A stretch of 64,000 nt of DNA from an uncultured Pseudomonas sp. (lineage in GTDB: Bacteria; Pseudomonadota; Gammaproteobacteria; Pseudomonadales; Pseudomonadaceae): assembly GCF_946885955.1 (NCBI RefSeq), contig NZ_CAMPHI010000016.1, positions 40,179 through 104,178 of the forward strand, given 5' to 3'. Under the pieces are notes generated by a model. It was not told the origin of the DNA. It did not search any database and was given only the letters and a program-made list of their open reading frames with translations. Made by a program: the position numbers and the translations under genes. Shown in pieces: positions 56,420-63,763 of this stretch (position 1 is the stretch's first letter; every line of letters begins with the position of its first letter).

Positions 56420-56638
56420 ATGGCTTTTAACCCGATTGCTAGCGGTCTGAACAACACTTTCGTTCAAGAAGGCAACCAGACTGCCGAGAACCAAGGTCAA
56501 AACCTCAAGGACATGGGGAAATTCACTCGCGAGTCGCAAGACGCTCAGAACAAGAACGCGATGGCTTCCGTCGCAACGGAGAACGCCAAGACCGCACAAA
56601 ACGCCCAGATCAACGGCGCCAAGGGCGTGCAGTACTGA
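56420..56638 (+). CDS. hrpA: Hrp pilin HrpA (SctF-like)
   Basis: A protein of 72 residues, Asn/Gln/Ala-rich, without Cys or Trp, ending INGAKGVQY. Size, composition, C-terminal aromatic residue and the place between hrpS and hrpB fit the Hrp pilus subunit, which varies greatly between strains. It has its own Hrp box and a strong stem-loop after the stop, suiting very high expression. GGAG lies 8 nt before the ATG. Confidence 0.85.
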   Translation: MAFNPIASGLNNTFVQEGNQTAENQGQNLKDMGKFTRESQDAQNKNAMASVATENAKTAQNAQINGAKGVQY

Positions 56639-56645
56639 TTGATGA

Positions 56646-56673
56646 TGCGGCCCTGCTCGATGAGCGGGCCGCA
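56646..56673 (+). terminator. Stem-loop after hrpA
   Basis: TGCGGCCC, then inner GCTC-GAT-GAGC, then GGGCCGCA. No T-tract follows. It is more likely an mRNA 3' stabiliser or partial terminator that sets hrpA above the downstream genes. The rest of the gap to 56965 is AT-rich with no gene and holds the next Hrp box. Confidence 0.75.
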
Positions 56674-56894
56674 ATTCCTCCCGTAGCGATGCGCTGCATC
56701 ACTATCGCTTGCTGTTTTCTTCTTGTTTTCCGGTTGCTGGGCGAATAGAGAAGATCCTTTTTTTATATTTCCATTATCCGGTGCTGTGTTTTTCTTTGCT
56801 TTCGACTTGCTGGTTGGGCGAGGTGTTTCCGGATTTATTTGTTCTGATATTCGACGAATCAATTTTTGGGTATCTATCACTCATGCCCAATATG

Positions 56895-56922
56895 GGAACT
56901 TGGCGGAATTCTTTTCCACTCA
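56895..56922 (+). promoter_or_regulatory. Hrp box of the second pilin-like gene and hrpB-hrcJ-hrpD-hrpE
   Basis: GGAACT, 15 nt, CCACTCA. Full core match, 44 bp upstream of the ATG at 56966. Confidence 0.92.
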
Positions 56923-56965
56923 ATAATCGGATATCGCCCGTCATTCAAATTTCTCGGAGGTTTAT

Positions 56966-57184
56966 ATGAGCATTAGCAGATCGGCTTTCGATGTGTTGGA
57001 TGTGATTAACAAAGAATCCGAATTACAACTCAGCCATACGAAGAAGAGTATGCAAACCTCCGCCGAAGCCTTCAGGTTGATGTTGCGCGCGAGCGAGAAA
57101 AATGCGGCGGGTTCGATCATTCAGGACCAGCAGATCAAGTTCCAGAGCAAGGTCATCGAAGGGACGCGCGATATCCAGTTCTGA
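56966..57184 (+). CDS. Second HrpA-like small protein (pilin paralogue candidate)
   Basis: A protein of 72 residues, the same length as HrpA. The end VIEGTRDIQF parallels HrpA's QINGAKGVQY (I-[NE]-G-[AT]-[KR]-[GD]-[VI]-Q-aromatic). The rest is more charged: MSISRSAFDVLDVINKESEL, then helical. No Cys or Trp. Excellent ribosome site CGGAGG. It has its own Hrp box and is followed 53 bp later by hrpB. P. syringae has hrpZ at this place, but this protein is far too short and not glycine-rich. It may be a second pilin, a tip subunit or a needle-type protein; relation to HrpA is inferred from length, end and position only. Confidence 0.65.
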   Translation: MSISRSAFDVLDVINKESELQLSHTKKSMQTSAEAFRLMLRASEKNAAGSIIQDQQIKFQSKVIEGTRDIQF

Positions 57185-57237
57185 ATGAACGGCATAAGCG
57201 CGTTCACGGTGGTTTTTTACCAATAACGAGGTGACCG

Positions 57238-57606
57238 ATGAAGATCGAAAGCACAACCGGCGTCACGTCCGGGCGGGGGCTCGGCACAGAGACCTTGGCG
57301 GAAAAATTATCCGATCCGGCCGGGTCGGACGTTTCCTGGTTCAGCGCCGCCATGCAGGAAGGTGCAGGGCAGGCGCCAATGGCGCTCGGCGGTGCGGTGC
57401 GCCCCCTGGGCGATCTGTTCCAGAGTTTACAAGGCAGCTCCGACAAGGTCGCGCGGGGTCTGAAGAAGGCCTCGGCTTCCGCGGACCCGATGAACATCCG
57501 TAAGGCGAGCAAGTCCTTGTCCGAGTTCTATCTGGAAAGCCTGTTGTCCGCCAAGCTGGTCGGCAAGGCGGCCCAGGGTTTGGAAAAGCTCACCAACCTT
57601 CAGTAG
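57238..57606 (+). CDS. hrpB: Inner rod protein HrpB (SctI)
   Basis: A protein of 122 residues. Ser/Gly-rich first half, amphipathic C-terminal helices (NIRKASKSLSEFYLESLLSAKLVGKAAQGLEKLTNL) typical of SctI rods. It lies 10 bp before hrcJ. Secreted early, it forms the periplasmic rod between gate and pilus. Confidence 0.88.
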   Translation: MKIESTTGVTSGRGLGTETLAEKLSDPAGSDVSWFSAAMQEGAGQAPMALGGAVRPLGDLFQSLQGSSDKVARGLKKASASADPMNIRKASKSLSEFYLESLLSAKLVGKAAQGLEKLTNLQ

Positions 57607-57616
57607 CGGTGTACCT

Positions 57617-58423
57617 ATGTCCATGCGTCTGCCCATGCGCCCGAATTGCCTTAAGCTGATTGGCCTTCTGCTATTCGCGATGTTGTCCGCCTGCGGCGAT
57701 CGTATCGAGCTGCATAGCCATCTTTCCGAGCAGGATGCCAATGAAGTGATCGCCGAGCTGGCCGACAAGAATGTCGCCGCGGAAAAACTCATTGGCAAGG
57801 ATAGTGTGTCGGTGCTGGTCGACACGGATAACATCAAGCGCGCCGTGCATATCCTGGCGGCGGCTGGCTTGCCGAGGCGTTCGAGAAATAGCCTGGGGGA
57901 TATTTTCCAGAAGGACGGCGTCATCTCGACGCCTCTGGAGGAGCGGGCGCGCTACATCTACGCGCTTTCTCAGGAGTTGGAAGCGACGCTGTCGCAGATC
58001 GACGGCGTGGTGGTCGCTCGCGTGCATGTCGTTCTGCCCGAGCGCATCGCTCCCGGAGAGCCGGTGCAGCCCGCCTCGGCCGCCGTGTTCGTCAAGTATC
58101 GAACCGACCTCGATCCGGACAGCGTGCAGTCGCGCATCCGCAAACTGGTGGCCAGCAGCATCCCCGGGTTGTCCGGTAAGGAGGAGCAGAAGTTGGCGAT
58201 CGTCTTCGTTCCGGCCGAAACCTACCGTGAAGTGCCAAGAATGGTGCGCATCGGCCCCTATAAGGTGCCGCAGGAGCGCATCGAGCTGCTGCAGCTGGTA
58301 CTGATGGTCGGTTTGCTGGGGGGCGTGCTGGTTCTGCTGGTCCTGTTGGCGGTCAAGCCGGCGTGGCGCAATGCGATTTTGGCCCGGATCAACTCGGCCA
58401 GATCGTCCGCTAAGCCGGCTTGA
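57617..58423 (+). CDS. hrcJ: Inner-membrane ring lipoprotein HrcJ (SctJ)
   Basis: A protein of 268 residues. Lipobox LLSACG at about 20-25; YscJ/FliF domain with HSHLSEQDANEVIAELADKN and ALSQELEATLSQIDGVVVARVHVVLPE. C-terminal membrane helix VLMVGLLGGVLVLLVLLAV. It forms the inner ring with HrpQ. Confidence 0.97.
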   Translation: MSMRLPMRPNCLKLIGLLLFAMLSACGDRIELHSHLSEQDANEVIAELADKNVAAEKLIGKDSVSVLVDTDNIKRAVHILAAAGLPRRSRNSLGDIFQKDGVISTPLEERARYIYALSQELEATLSQIDGVVVARVHVVLPERIAPGEPVQPASAAVFVKYRTDLDPDSVQSRIRKLVASSIPGLSGKEEQKLAIVFVPAETYREVPRMVRIGPYKVPQERIELLQLVLMVGLLGGVLVLLVLLAVKPAWRNAILARINSARSSAKPA

Positions 58424-58432
58424 GGGTAGAAC

Positions 58433-59020
58433 ATGCTTCCTCATGCGCAATGCTTGCAGTGGGTGCAATGGTGGGCGAGTGGCTGGCTGGGCGCGGATCG
58501 GAGTTGGCGGGTCGAGGAATATTTCTCGCCTCCGGAAAGGGCGCTGGTCGAGACGGCGAGCCAGCTGCATCACGTGGCCTTCGCCCGGCGGCTCGGCTTG
58601 TCGCCGGGACTGCCCGCCAAGCCCGACCCGGTGGTGCTGCGGTTGAGCGAATGGAGCGCCGACGCCCGGTCGCGCGCGCTGTCGTTGATCGCGGAAATCT
58701 GCGGAAAAGACCGCGCCGTCGATTTGTCCGAAGCCGAGCGCCTATGGTGTCGACGAGTGGCGAAGGCTTTGGTGCCGGGGCAATGGTTGCCGTCCGAGTG
58801 GGCCAAGGGCGATCCCGCTGTCGATGGGTTGCGCTTGTTGCGCTGTCGGCTGGATGAAGGCTGTTGGCAGCGTGCTCGCCTGCTGTTCCCCAAGCCCATG
58901 GTCGAGCAGGCGGAGTCGGTTGCGTCAGCGAGGCTACCCGCGGCCAAGCTCGCCGCGCTTTGGGAGGCGGTCATCTGGAAGAACCAGCAGCTTTGGCAAA
59001 CGGGAGAGCAGGCATGCTGA
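58433..59020 (+). CDS. hrpD: HrpD (SctK-like sorting platform accessory protein)
   Basis: A protein of 195 residues, Trp- and Leu-rich, no signal peptide (MLPHAQCLQWVQWWASGWLG). Position between hrcJ and hrpE and the length match HrpD/SctK, which links the SctQ pods to the inner ring. It overlaps hrpE by 7 bp. Confidence 0.87.
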   Translation: MLPHAQCLQWVQWWASGWLGADRSWRVEEYFSPPERALVETASQLHHVAFARRLGLSPGLPAKPDPVVLRLSEWSADARSRALSLIAEICGKDRAVDLSEAERLWCRRVAKALVPGQWLPSEWAKGDPAVDGLRLLRCRLDEGCWQRARLLFPKPMVEQAESVASARLPAAKLAALWEAVIWKNQQLWQTGEQAC

Positions 59021-59601
59021 CACGGCGCAGTTTAAAGCTGAGCGGCTCACTGCCTGCAGGCGCAGAGCGCCTGTTGCGGCGCGAGACGATCGAGCAGTGC
59101 GTCACGGCGCAAAGCATTATTGACGCCGCCGAACGGCAGGCCGCAGCGCTTCTAGAGCAGGCGCAACGGCAGGCCGACGATCTGGCCCGGGAAGCCCGCG
59201 AAGCCGCATCGGCGGAGTTCTGGCAGCAGGCGGAAGCCTTTCTCGACGGCTGGAGCGAGCAGCAACGGCAGGTCGGCGAGCGGACGCTGGAGCTGGCTTC
59301 CCGGTTGGTCGCTCAAGCCCTGACCTGCCTGCTGGACGAGGTGCCGGAAGAGGCGCGAGTCCATGCCTTGCTACGCCAGTTGCGTATAGCCCAGGCGAGC
59401 GGCGAGGGCGGGGAGTTGTGCTGTCATCCGCAGCTTCGCCCGGCGGTCGAAAACTGGCTCGAAGTGCGTCGTTCCTGTACCTGGCGGATCCGCGAAGACG
59501 AAACCCTGGATACCGGCAGCCTGCGCCTGGCGGCAGCGCACGGCGATTTTGTCCTGAGCTGGGGCGCGGCCGTGGCCGAGTTGCTGCCTGGCGATTTTTG
59601 A
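59014..59601 (+). CDS. hrpE: Stator protein HrpE (SctL)
   Basis: A protein of 195 residues. Long coiled coil (IIDAAERQAAALLEQAQRQADDLAREAREAA), then the C-terminal domain with CHPQLRPAVENWLE and ETLDTGSLRLAAAHGDFVLSWG, the FliH/YscL end. It tethers the ATPase HrcN to the sorting platform. ATG 59014 was chosen for family N-terminus and overlap with hrpD. Confidence 0.92.
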   Translation: MLTRRSLKLSGSLPAGAERLLRRETIEQCVTAQSIIDAAERQAAALLEQAQRQADDLAREAREAASAEFWQQAEAFLDGWSEQQRQVGERTLELASRLVAQALTCLLDEVPEEARVHALLRQLRIAQASGEGGELCCHPQLRPAVENWLEVRRSCTWRIREDETLDTGSLRLAAAHGDFVLSWGAAVAELLPGDF

Positions 59602-59611
59602 CGCCTCGCCT

Positions 59612-59639
59612 GGAACGCTTTCACGGTTTCGACCACTCA
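59612..59639 (+). promoter_or_regulatory. Hrp box of hrpF-hrpG-hrcC-hrpT-hrpV
   Basis: GGAACG, 15 nt, CCACTCA, 11 bp after hrpE. P. syringae also starts a separate unit (hrpC operon) at hrpF. Confidence 0.88.
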
Positions 59640-59669
59640 CTGCATATCCACCCGTAGGAGGTTATCAGC

Positions 59670-59891
59670 ATGTCTTTCGATAGAGTCCAACGCCGTCTCG
59701 ATTCCGTTTTCCAGCGCTCGCAGAACCAGCTCGATCAGGCCGCCGTCAGGGCGGCGGAAGGCGCCTCGCTGGAGGATATCAGCGCTTTCACCGAAGCGAT
59801 GATGCAGCACTCGCGGGCCAACTGGGCCTCGAGCCGCATTGGTGCGATGCAACACAGCCTGTCCAAGGCGATTCTCAATGAAATCCACTGA
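59670..59891 (+). CDS. hrpF: HrpF small T3SS protein
   Basis: A helical protein of 73 residues. It resembles the remembered P. syringae HrpF in VQRRLDSVFQRSQNQLDQ and HSLSKAILNEIH. Thought to act as a partner of pilus subunit assembly. GTAGGAGG precedes the ATG. The 3' end overlaps hrpG by 14 bp. Confidence 0.87.
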   Translation: MSFDRVQRRLDSVFQRSQNQLDQAAVRAAEGASLEDISAFTEAMMQHSRANWASSRIGAMQHSLSKAILNEIH

Positions 59892-60324
59892 GGCGGGCTC
59901 GTTGCTGCAAGGCTGGCTCGACAGCGGCGAGCCGGAACTGTCCTTGGTCATCGACGGCGGCGAGGTGGTGCTGCAGCGGGCTGCGGGCGGTGTGCTGTGC
60001 AAGGCCGCGCTGAGTGTCGGCTGGCGCGGCCAGCCGGGACTACTGGAGAGGGCCCTGCGCCTGTCCGCGCCCAGCCTGGGCCTCTTCGGCGAACGTTCCG
60101 CCGCCTTGTCGATGAACCCGGCGGACGGCCGTTTCTGGCTATTGCTGCGGGCCGGCGGGGACGGCTACGCGAGCCTGGAGGCGCTCTTGGAGGCGAATCT
60201 GGATTCCCTGGTCAACCAGCGCGATGGCTGGAACGAACTGCTCAAGCGCGAGGCGCCGAAAAGAATGGCCTTCGCTCAACCATTGCCTGTGCGGCCTTTC
60301 CGCCAAGGGGGTGCTTATGCGTAA
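59878..60324 (+). CDS. hrpG: HrpG, chaperone-like regulatory protein
   Basis: A protein of 148 residues with type III chaperone-like features: acidic strands (ELSLVIDGGEVVLQRAAGG), then helix (GYASLEALLEANLDSLVNQRDGWNELL). In P. syringae HrpG relieves HrpV repression of HrpS. Assigned by order between hrpF and hrcC. Overlaps hrcC by 8 bp. Confidence 0.84.
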   Translation: MKSTEAGSLLQGWLDSGEPELSLVIDGGEVVLQRAAGGVLCKAALSVGWRGQPGLLERALRLSAPSLGLFGERSAALSMNPADGRFWLLLRAGGDGYASLEALLEANLDSLVNQRDGWNELLKREAPKRMAFAQPLPVRPFRQGGAYA

Positions 60325-62329
60325 CCTGTTTGTTGCATTGCCCTTGCTGTTCGGGCTAGCGATGTCGGCCGTCGCCGCGGTGCCGTCGGACTGGCGCAAG
60401 GGCGCCTATGCCTACGAGGCGGAGAGCGCGCCCCTGGAAACGGTGCTCGAGGATTTCGCCCAGAGCCATGGGATCAAGCTCCGGCTTGGCGGGGTCAGTG
60501 GCGAAGTGAACGCCAAGATCCGCGCCGACAGCGCCGAGGCGTTTCTCGATCGTCTGGCCCTGGAACACGGTTTCCAGTGGTACGTCTATAACGGCACGCT
60601 CTATATCAGCCCGGCCGAGGAGTTGGTTTCCGAACGCCTCGAGGTGTCCCCGGAAGCCGCGCCCGACCTCAAGCAGGCGCTGACCGATATCGGCTTGCTC
60701 GACGACCGCTTCGGTTGGGGTGAGCTGCCGGACGAAGGGGTCGTGCTGGTCACCGGGCCATCGCGTTACGTTCAGCAGATTCGCCGCTTCAGCCGTGAGC
60801 GGATCAAGGACGAGGAGCGTCAGCAGGTCATGGTCTTCCCGTTGCGCTATGCCGCGGTGGCCGACCGGCAGATCCAATACCGCGACCAGAGCCTGGAGAT
60901 TCCCGGGGTGGCGCGGCTGCTGTCAGGGTTGCTGGGGACCGAGGGAAGTACCGGTGGCACCGCGGCCTCGTCCTCGTTCAGCGGGATAAACGAGGGCCTG
61001 CAATCGGCTATGAGCATGGCCGAACGGGCCGGCGAATCCGCCATGGGCCTGGCCCTGAAGGAGACGCCGCCGCTCGGCGCGCTGAAGGTCGGTTCCGGCC
61101 GCGCGAGCAAGGGGCGGGTGGTCGCCGATGTGCGCAACAACGCCATCCTGGTTTGGGACGATATCAAGCGCAAGGATATGTACCAGCAGGTGATCGACCG
61201 TCTCGACGTGCCGCAGAATCTGGTGGAAATCGATGCATTGATCATCGACATCGACCGCGAGCAAATCTCTCGCCTCGGCTCCAGTTGGCAGGCGCGGATC
61301 GGCAATGTCTTTGGCGGCACCTCGCTTCCCGGCGGCGGTAGCTCGACGTTGTTCATTGGCGACTTCAAGCGATTTTTCGCCGAGTTACAGGCGTTGCAGG
61401 CGGAAGGCGTCGCTTCGATCGTCTCCAATCCCTCGGTGCTGACGCTGGAGAACCAGCCGGCGGTGATCGACTTCAGCCGCACGGCCTACCTCACCGCGGT
61501 CGGCGAACGGGTCGCCGATATCCAGCCGGTTACCGCCGGCACCAGCCTCAGGGTAGTGCCCAGGGCGATCGACCAGGGCGGCCACAACAGCATTCAGCTG
61601 ATCGTCGACATCGAAGACGGTCAGGTGGAGCAGAACCGGGAAGGTGCGGCATCCGGGGTCAAGCGCGGCACCGTCGGCACCCAGGCGGTTATCGACGAAC
61701 AGCGCTCGTTGGTCATCGGCGGCTTCCATGTCGATGAAAGCGGCGATCGCGAGCGGCGTATCCCGTTGCTCGGCGACATTCCCTGGATCGGCCAGTTGTT
61801 CACTTCCACCCGTCGGGCGACTGCGCGCCGGGAACGGCTGTTCATCCTGACGCCGAAGCTGATCGGCGACCAGACCGACCCGGCGCGCTATGTAGCGACG
61901 GACGACCGGCAACGGCTCGACGAGGCGCTGGTCCGGGTACAGCGCCGACATACCCACGGCAACTTGCGCGCCAAGCTGGAGAACGTCCTGCTCGATCTGG
62001 TGCGCGGCAGACTGCCGGCCGATCTGCAGCCCGGAGCATCCGGCGTGGTCCTGGAGAGCCTGTGCCGCATGCAAGCCGGGATCGAATTCGATGCGACGCG
62101 CCGGCAGTGGTTCAACGATGCGCAATTCGATGTCGGTGTTGGTGTGGTGCGCAACGTCAGCGACAAAGCGCTGCAGTTCGACGAGGCCGCCTGCGGTGGG
62201 AGCGGCACATTGGCCGTCACGCTGTGGCCGCGCAGTCAACTGGAGCCTGGCGAAGCCAGCGAGCTATTCGTCGCTTTGCGCAAGCACGTGGAGCTAGCGC
62301 CGGCCAGGGCATCGTTGCTGGTTCCTTGA
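60317..62329 (+). CDS. hrcC: Outer-membrane secretin HrcC (SctC)
   Basis: A protein of 670 residues. Signal peptide MRNLFVALPLLFGLAMSAVA; N-domains with GVSGEVNAKIRADSAEAFLDRLA; secretin core with SIVSNPSVLTLENQPAVIDFS and VIGGFHVDESGDRERRIPLLGDIPWIGQLF. It forms the outer ring through which the pilus passes. No pilotin-type tail is evident; HrpT may serve that role. Confidence 0.97.
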   Translation: MRNLFVALPLLFGLAMSAVAAVPSDWRKGAYAYEAESAPLETVLEDFAQSHGIKLRLGGVSGEVNAKIRADSAEAFLDRLALEHGFQWYVYNGTLYISPAEELVSERLEVSPEAAPDLKQALTDIGLLDDRFGWGELPDEGVVLVTGPSRYVQQIRRFSRERIKDEERQQVMVFPLRYAAVADRQIQYRDQSLEIPGVARLLSGLLGTEGSTGGTAASSSFSGINEGLQSAMSMAERAGESAMGLALKETPPLGALKVGSGRASKGRVVADVRNNAILVWDDIKRKDMYQQVIDRLDVPQNLVEIDALIIDIDREQISRLGSSWQARIGNVFGGTSLPGGGSSTLFIGDFKRFFAELQALQAEGVASIVSNPSVLTLENQPAVIDFSRTAYLTAVGERVADIQPVTAGTSLRVVPRAIDQGGHNSIQLIVDIEDGQVEQNREGAASGVKRGTVGTQAVIDEQRSLVIGGFHVDESGDRERRIPLLGDIPWIGQLFTSTRRATARRERLFILTPKLIGDQTDPARYVATDDRQRLDEALVRVQRRHTHGNLRAKLENVLLDLVRGRLPADLQPGASGVVLESLCRMQAGIEFDATRRQWFNDAQFDVGVGVVRNVSDKALQFDEAACGGSGTLAVTLWPRSQLEPGEASELFVALRKHVELAPARASLLVP

Positions 62330-62363
62330 GGTGGGAGGGCTTGAAATGGGAGGGGTTACGGTA

Positions 62364-62543
62364 ATGAGAAAGATCATCTTGATGCTCTGCGGTTGCCTGC
62401 TGGTGAGCGCATGTTCGACCGGGCCATGCGGCGCCAGAGGCTGCGAGCGGCCATCTTCGAATGCGCAACAGCTGGTTGTCTGGTGGACGCCGGAGCTGCG
62501 CAGCAACGTCGACGACTACACGGTAGTGCCGGTGCATGATTGA
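62364..62543 (+). CDS. hrpT: HrpT lipoprotein
   Basis: A protein of 59 residues. Lipobox LLVSACS after MRKIILMLCGC. Short mature part with VVWWTPELRSNVDDY. Placed between hrcC and hrpV as in P. syringae, where HrpT is an outer-membrane lipoprotein that aids HrcC. GGGAGGGG lies 8 nt before the ATG. Overlaps hrpV by 8 bp. Confidence 0.88.
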   Translation: MRKIILMLCGCLLVSACSTGPCGARGCERPSSNAQQLVVWWTPELRSNVDDYTVVPVHD

Positions 62544-62889
62544 GCAGATCGAAGCCCGCTCGGAGCGCGGCAACTTTCTCGCCTCTATTCTGGCCGGTCA
62601 GGCCAGCCGCTGGAGCTGGGCGCCGGGCATCGACTTTACCTTCAGCCAGGAAAGCGTCGGTTCGGGAGTGGCGTTGAACATCAAACGCCAGTTCCAGCCC
62701 CCCGGCCTGTACGACCGCGCTCTGGGCAAGCGTTTTCAGGACGCACTGAGCTATGAGGGTTGTTACCTCTGCCTGGATAGCGGGGAGACCTTTATCGTCT
62801 GGCACGCCGTCCGGGAGGAATGCCGCGACATCGCCTCGCTGCAAAGCATCGTCAACCGGCTGCTGGATCTGGCGGGTTTGCCGCATTGA
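62536..62889 (+). CDS. hrpV: HrpV, negative regulator of HrpS
   Basis: A protein of 117 residues. Chaperone-like fold pattern (FTFSQESVGSGVALNIKRQ; YLCLDSGETFIVWHAV). Last gene of the hrpF-hrpV unit. In P. syringae HrpV binds HrpS and blocks hrpL activation, and HrpG counters this; both genes being here suggests that the same feedback operates with a single HrpS. Confidence 0.87.
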   Translation: MIEQIEARSERGNFLASILAGQASRWSWAPGIDFTFSQESVGSGVALNIKRQFQPPGLYDRALGKRFQDALSYEGCYLCLDSGETFIVWHAVREECRDIASLQSIVNRLLDLAGLPH

Positions 62890-62895
62890 GTGTCC

Positions 62896-62920
62896 GCTGA
62901 AGGGGCGCCGCCCCTTCAGC
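62896..62920 (+). terminator. Hairpin after hrpV
   Basis: GCTGAAGGGGCG/CGCCCCTTCAGC, a near-perfect 12-bp stem followed by ATTGTTCC. A second stem (GGCTCCTGG/CCAGGAGCC, 62941-62963) follows. The T-tracts are weak, so termination may be partial. Confidence 0.75.
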
Positions 62921-63058
62921 ATTGTTCCCTTCTTCCGCTGGCTCCTGGTTTGCGCCAGGAGCCGCGCTTGTTTCTCCCGACCAATCGCGCGAAATCCGCT
63001 CGGGGTAACGCCGGCCGCGTCTCTCTGCATGATGGGTTGACCATGCCACCTTAGAGGG

Positions 63059-63112
63059 GCCTTGCTGGCGATGCTTATGAGCTGCCGGGATCGCCAGCAA
63101 GCTGGCTCCTAC
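63059..63112. repeat. Degenerate REP, GTAGGAGCCAGC family
   Basis: A truncated left arm (CTTGCTGGCGAT) faces a full right arm ending AGCAAGCTGGCTCCTAC. Same family as 3947-4009. The gap 62890-63289 otherwise holds hairpins and one Hrp box, with no gene. Confidence 0.75.
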
Positions 63113-63175
63113 AGACGCTGTGCTTTGGCCCGCTAGCCATTGCAGAAACCCTTTGGAACATCGCCTTATTCCTCT

Positions 63176-63203
63176 GGAACTTTGTAGCGCTGCCTTCCAC
63201 TCA
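63176..63203 (+). promoter_or_regulatory. Hrp box of the dspF-like gene
   Basis: GGAACT, 15 nt, CCACTCA. Full core match, 86 bp before the ATG at 63290. Confidence 0.92.
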
Positions 63204-63289
63204 CTCGTTGAATCCCTTCGTGGTGTGAGAACACGCCCAGGAATACCGATTTCCGCCTTTGTTTCCGAGGCTGCAAGAGAGTTCGAACG

Positions 63290-63670
63290 ATGGATGTGCA
63301 ACGGATCGTTGATTGTTTCCTGACCCGCTTGGGCGAGCGTCTCGGCACGCCGCTCACGCTGCAGCGCGGCGTATGCGCGCTCTATAACGATCGCGATCAG
63401 CAGCTTGCGGTGATCGAAATCCCCCAGCCGGGGCGTTCCATCATGTTTTATTGCCGGCTCGGCCAGGTGGCGCACGAAGTCGACGGTTACCAGCGGCTGT
63501 TGGCGAGCAATTTCAATATGAGTTCGATGCGCGGTTGCTGGTTCGCGTTGAGCCGCGGTGCGCTGTGCCTGTGTACCCAGCGCGATATCGCCGAGCTGGA
63601 TGAGGAGCGTTTCTGCGACCTGGCGATGGGCTTTATCGCTCAGGCGCAGGCGATAAGGGACACCTTGTAA
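63290..63670 (+). CDS. dspF: DspF/AvrF-like type III chaperone
   Basis: A protein of 126 residues. It resembles the remembered Erwinia DspF throughout: GVCALYNDRDQQLAVIEIPQ, MSSMRGCWFAL, LDEERFCDLAMGFIAQA. DspF/AvrF binds the N-terminus of DspE/AvrE. In Erwinia it follows dspE directly; here it is about 29 kb from avrE and heads a unit with a harpin-like gene. It may therefore serve AvrE in trans, the protein encoded next to it, or both. Confidence 0.85.
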   Translation: MDVQRIVDCFLTRLGERLGTPLTLQRGVCALYNDRDQQLAVIEIPQPGRSIMFYCRLGQVAHEVDGYQRLLASNFNMSSMRGCWFALSRGALCLCTQRDIAELDEERFCDLAMGFIAQAQAIRDTL

Positions 63671-63763
63671 CGGGTATGCCCGTTAACAGAATCGCTGGAT
63701 GCCTCTCGATGCGTTTGGGAAGGGCGTGCGGCTTGATTGAGCACTACCCTGGAGGGGCCATCG

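Noticed and set aside
56545..56880. A 111-codon minus-strand frame between the two pilin-like genes, with Lys-rich and hydrophobic parts
   Set aside because: It overlaps the 3' part of hrpA in antisense, has no ribosome site, and runs through the hrpA stem-loop.
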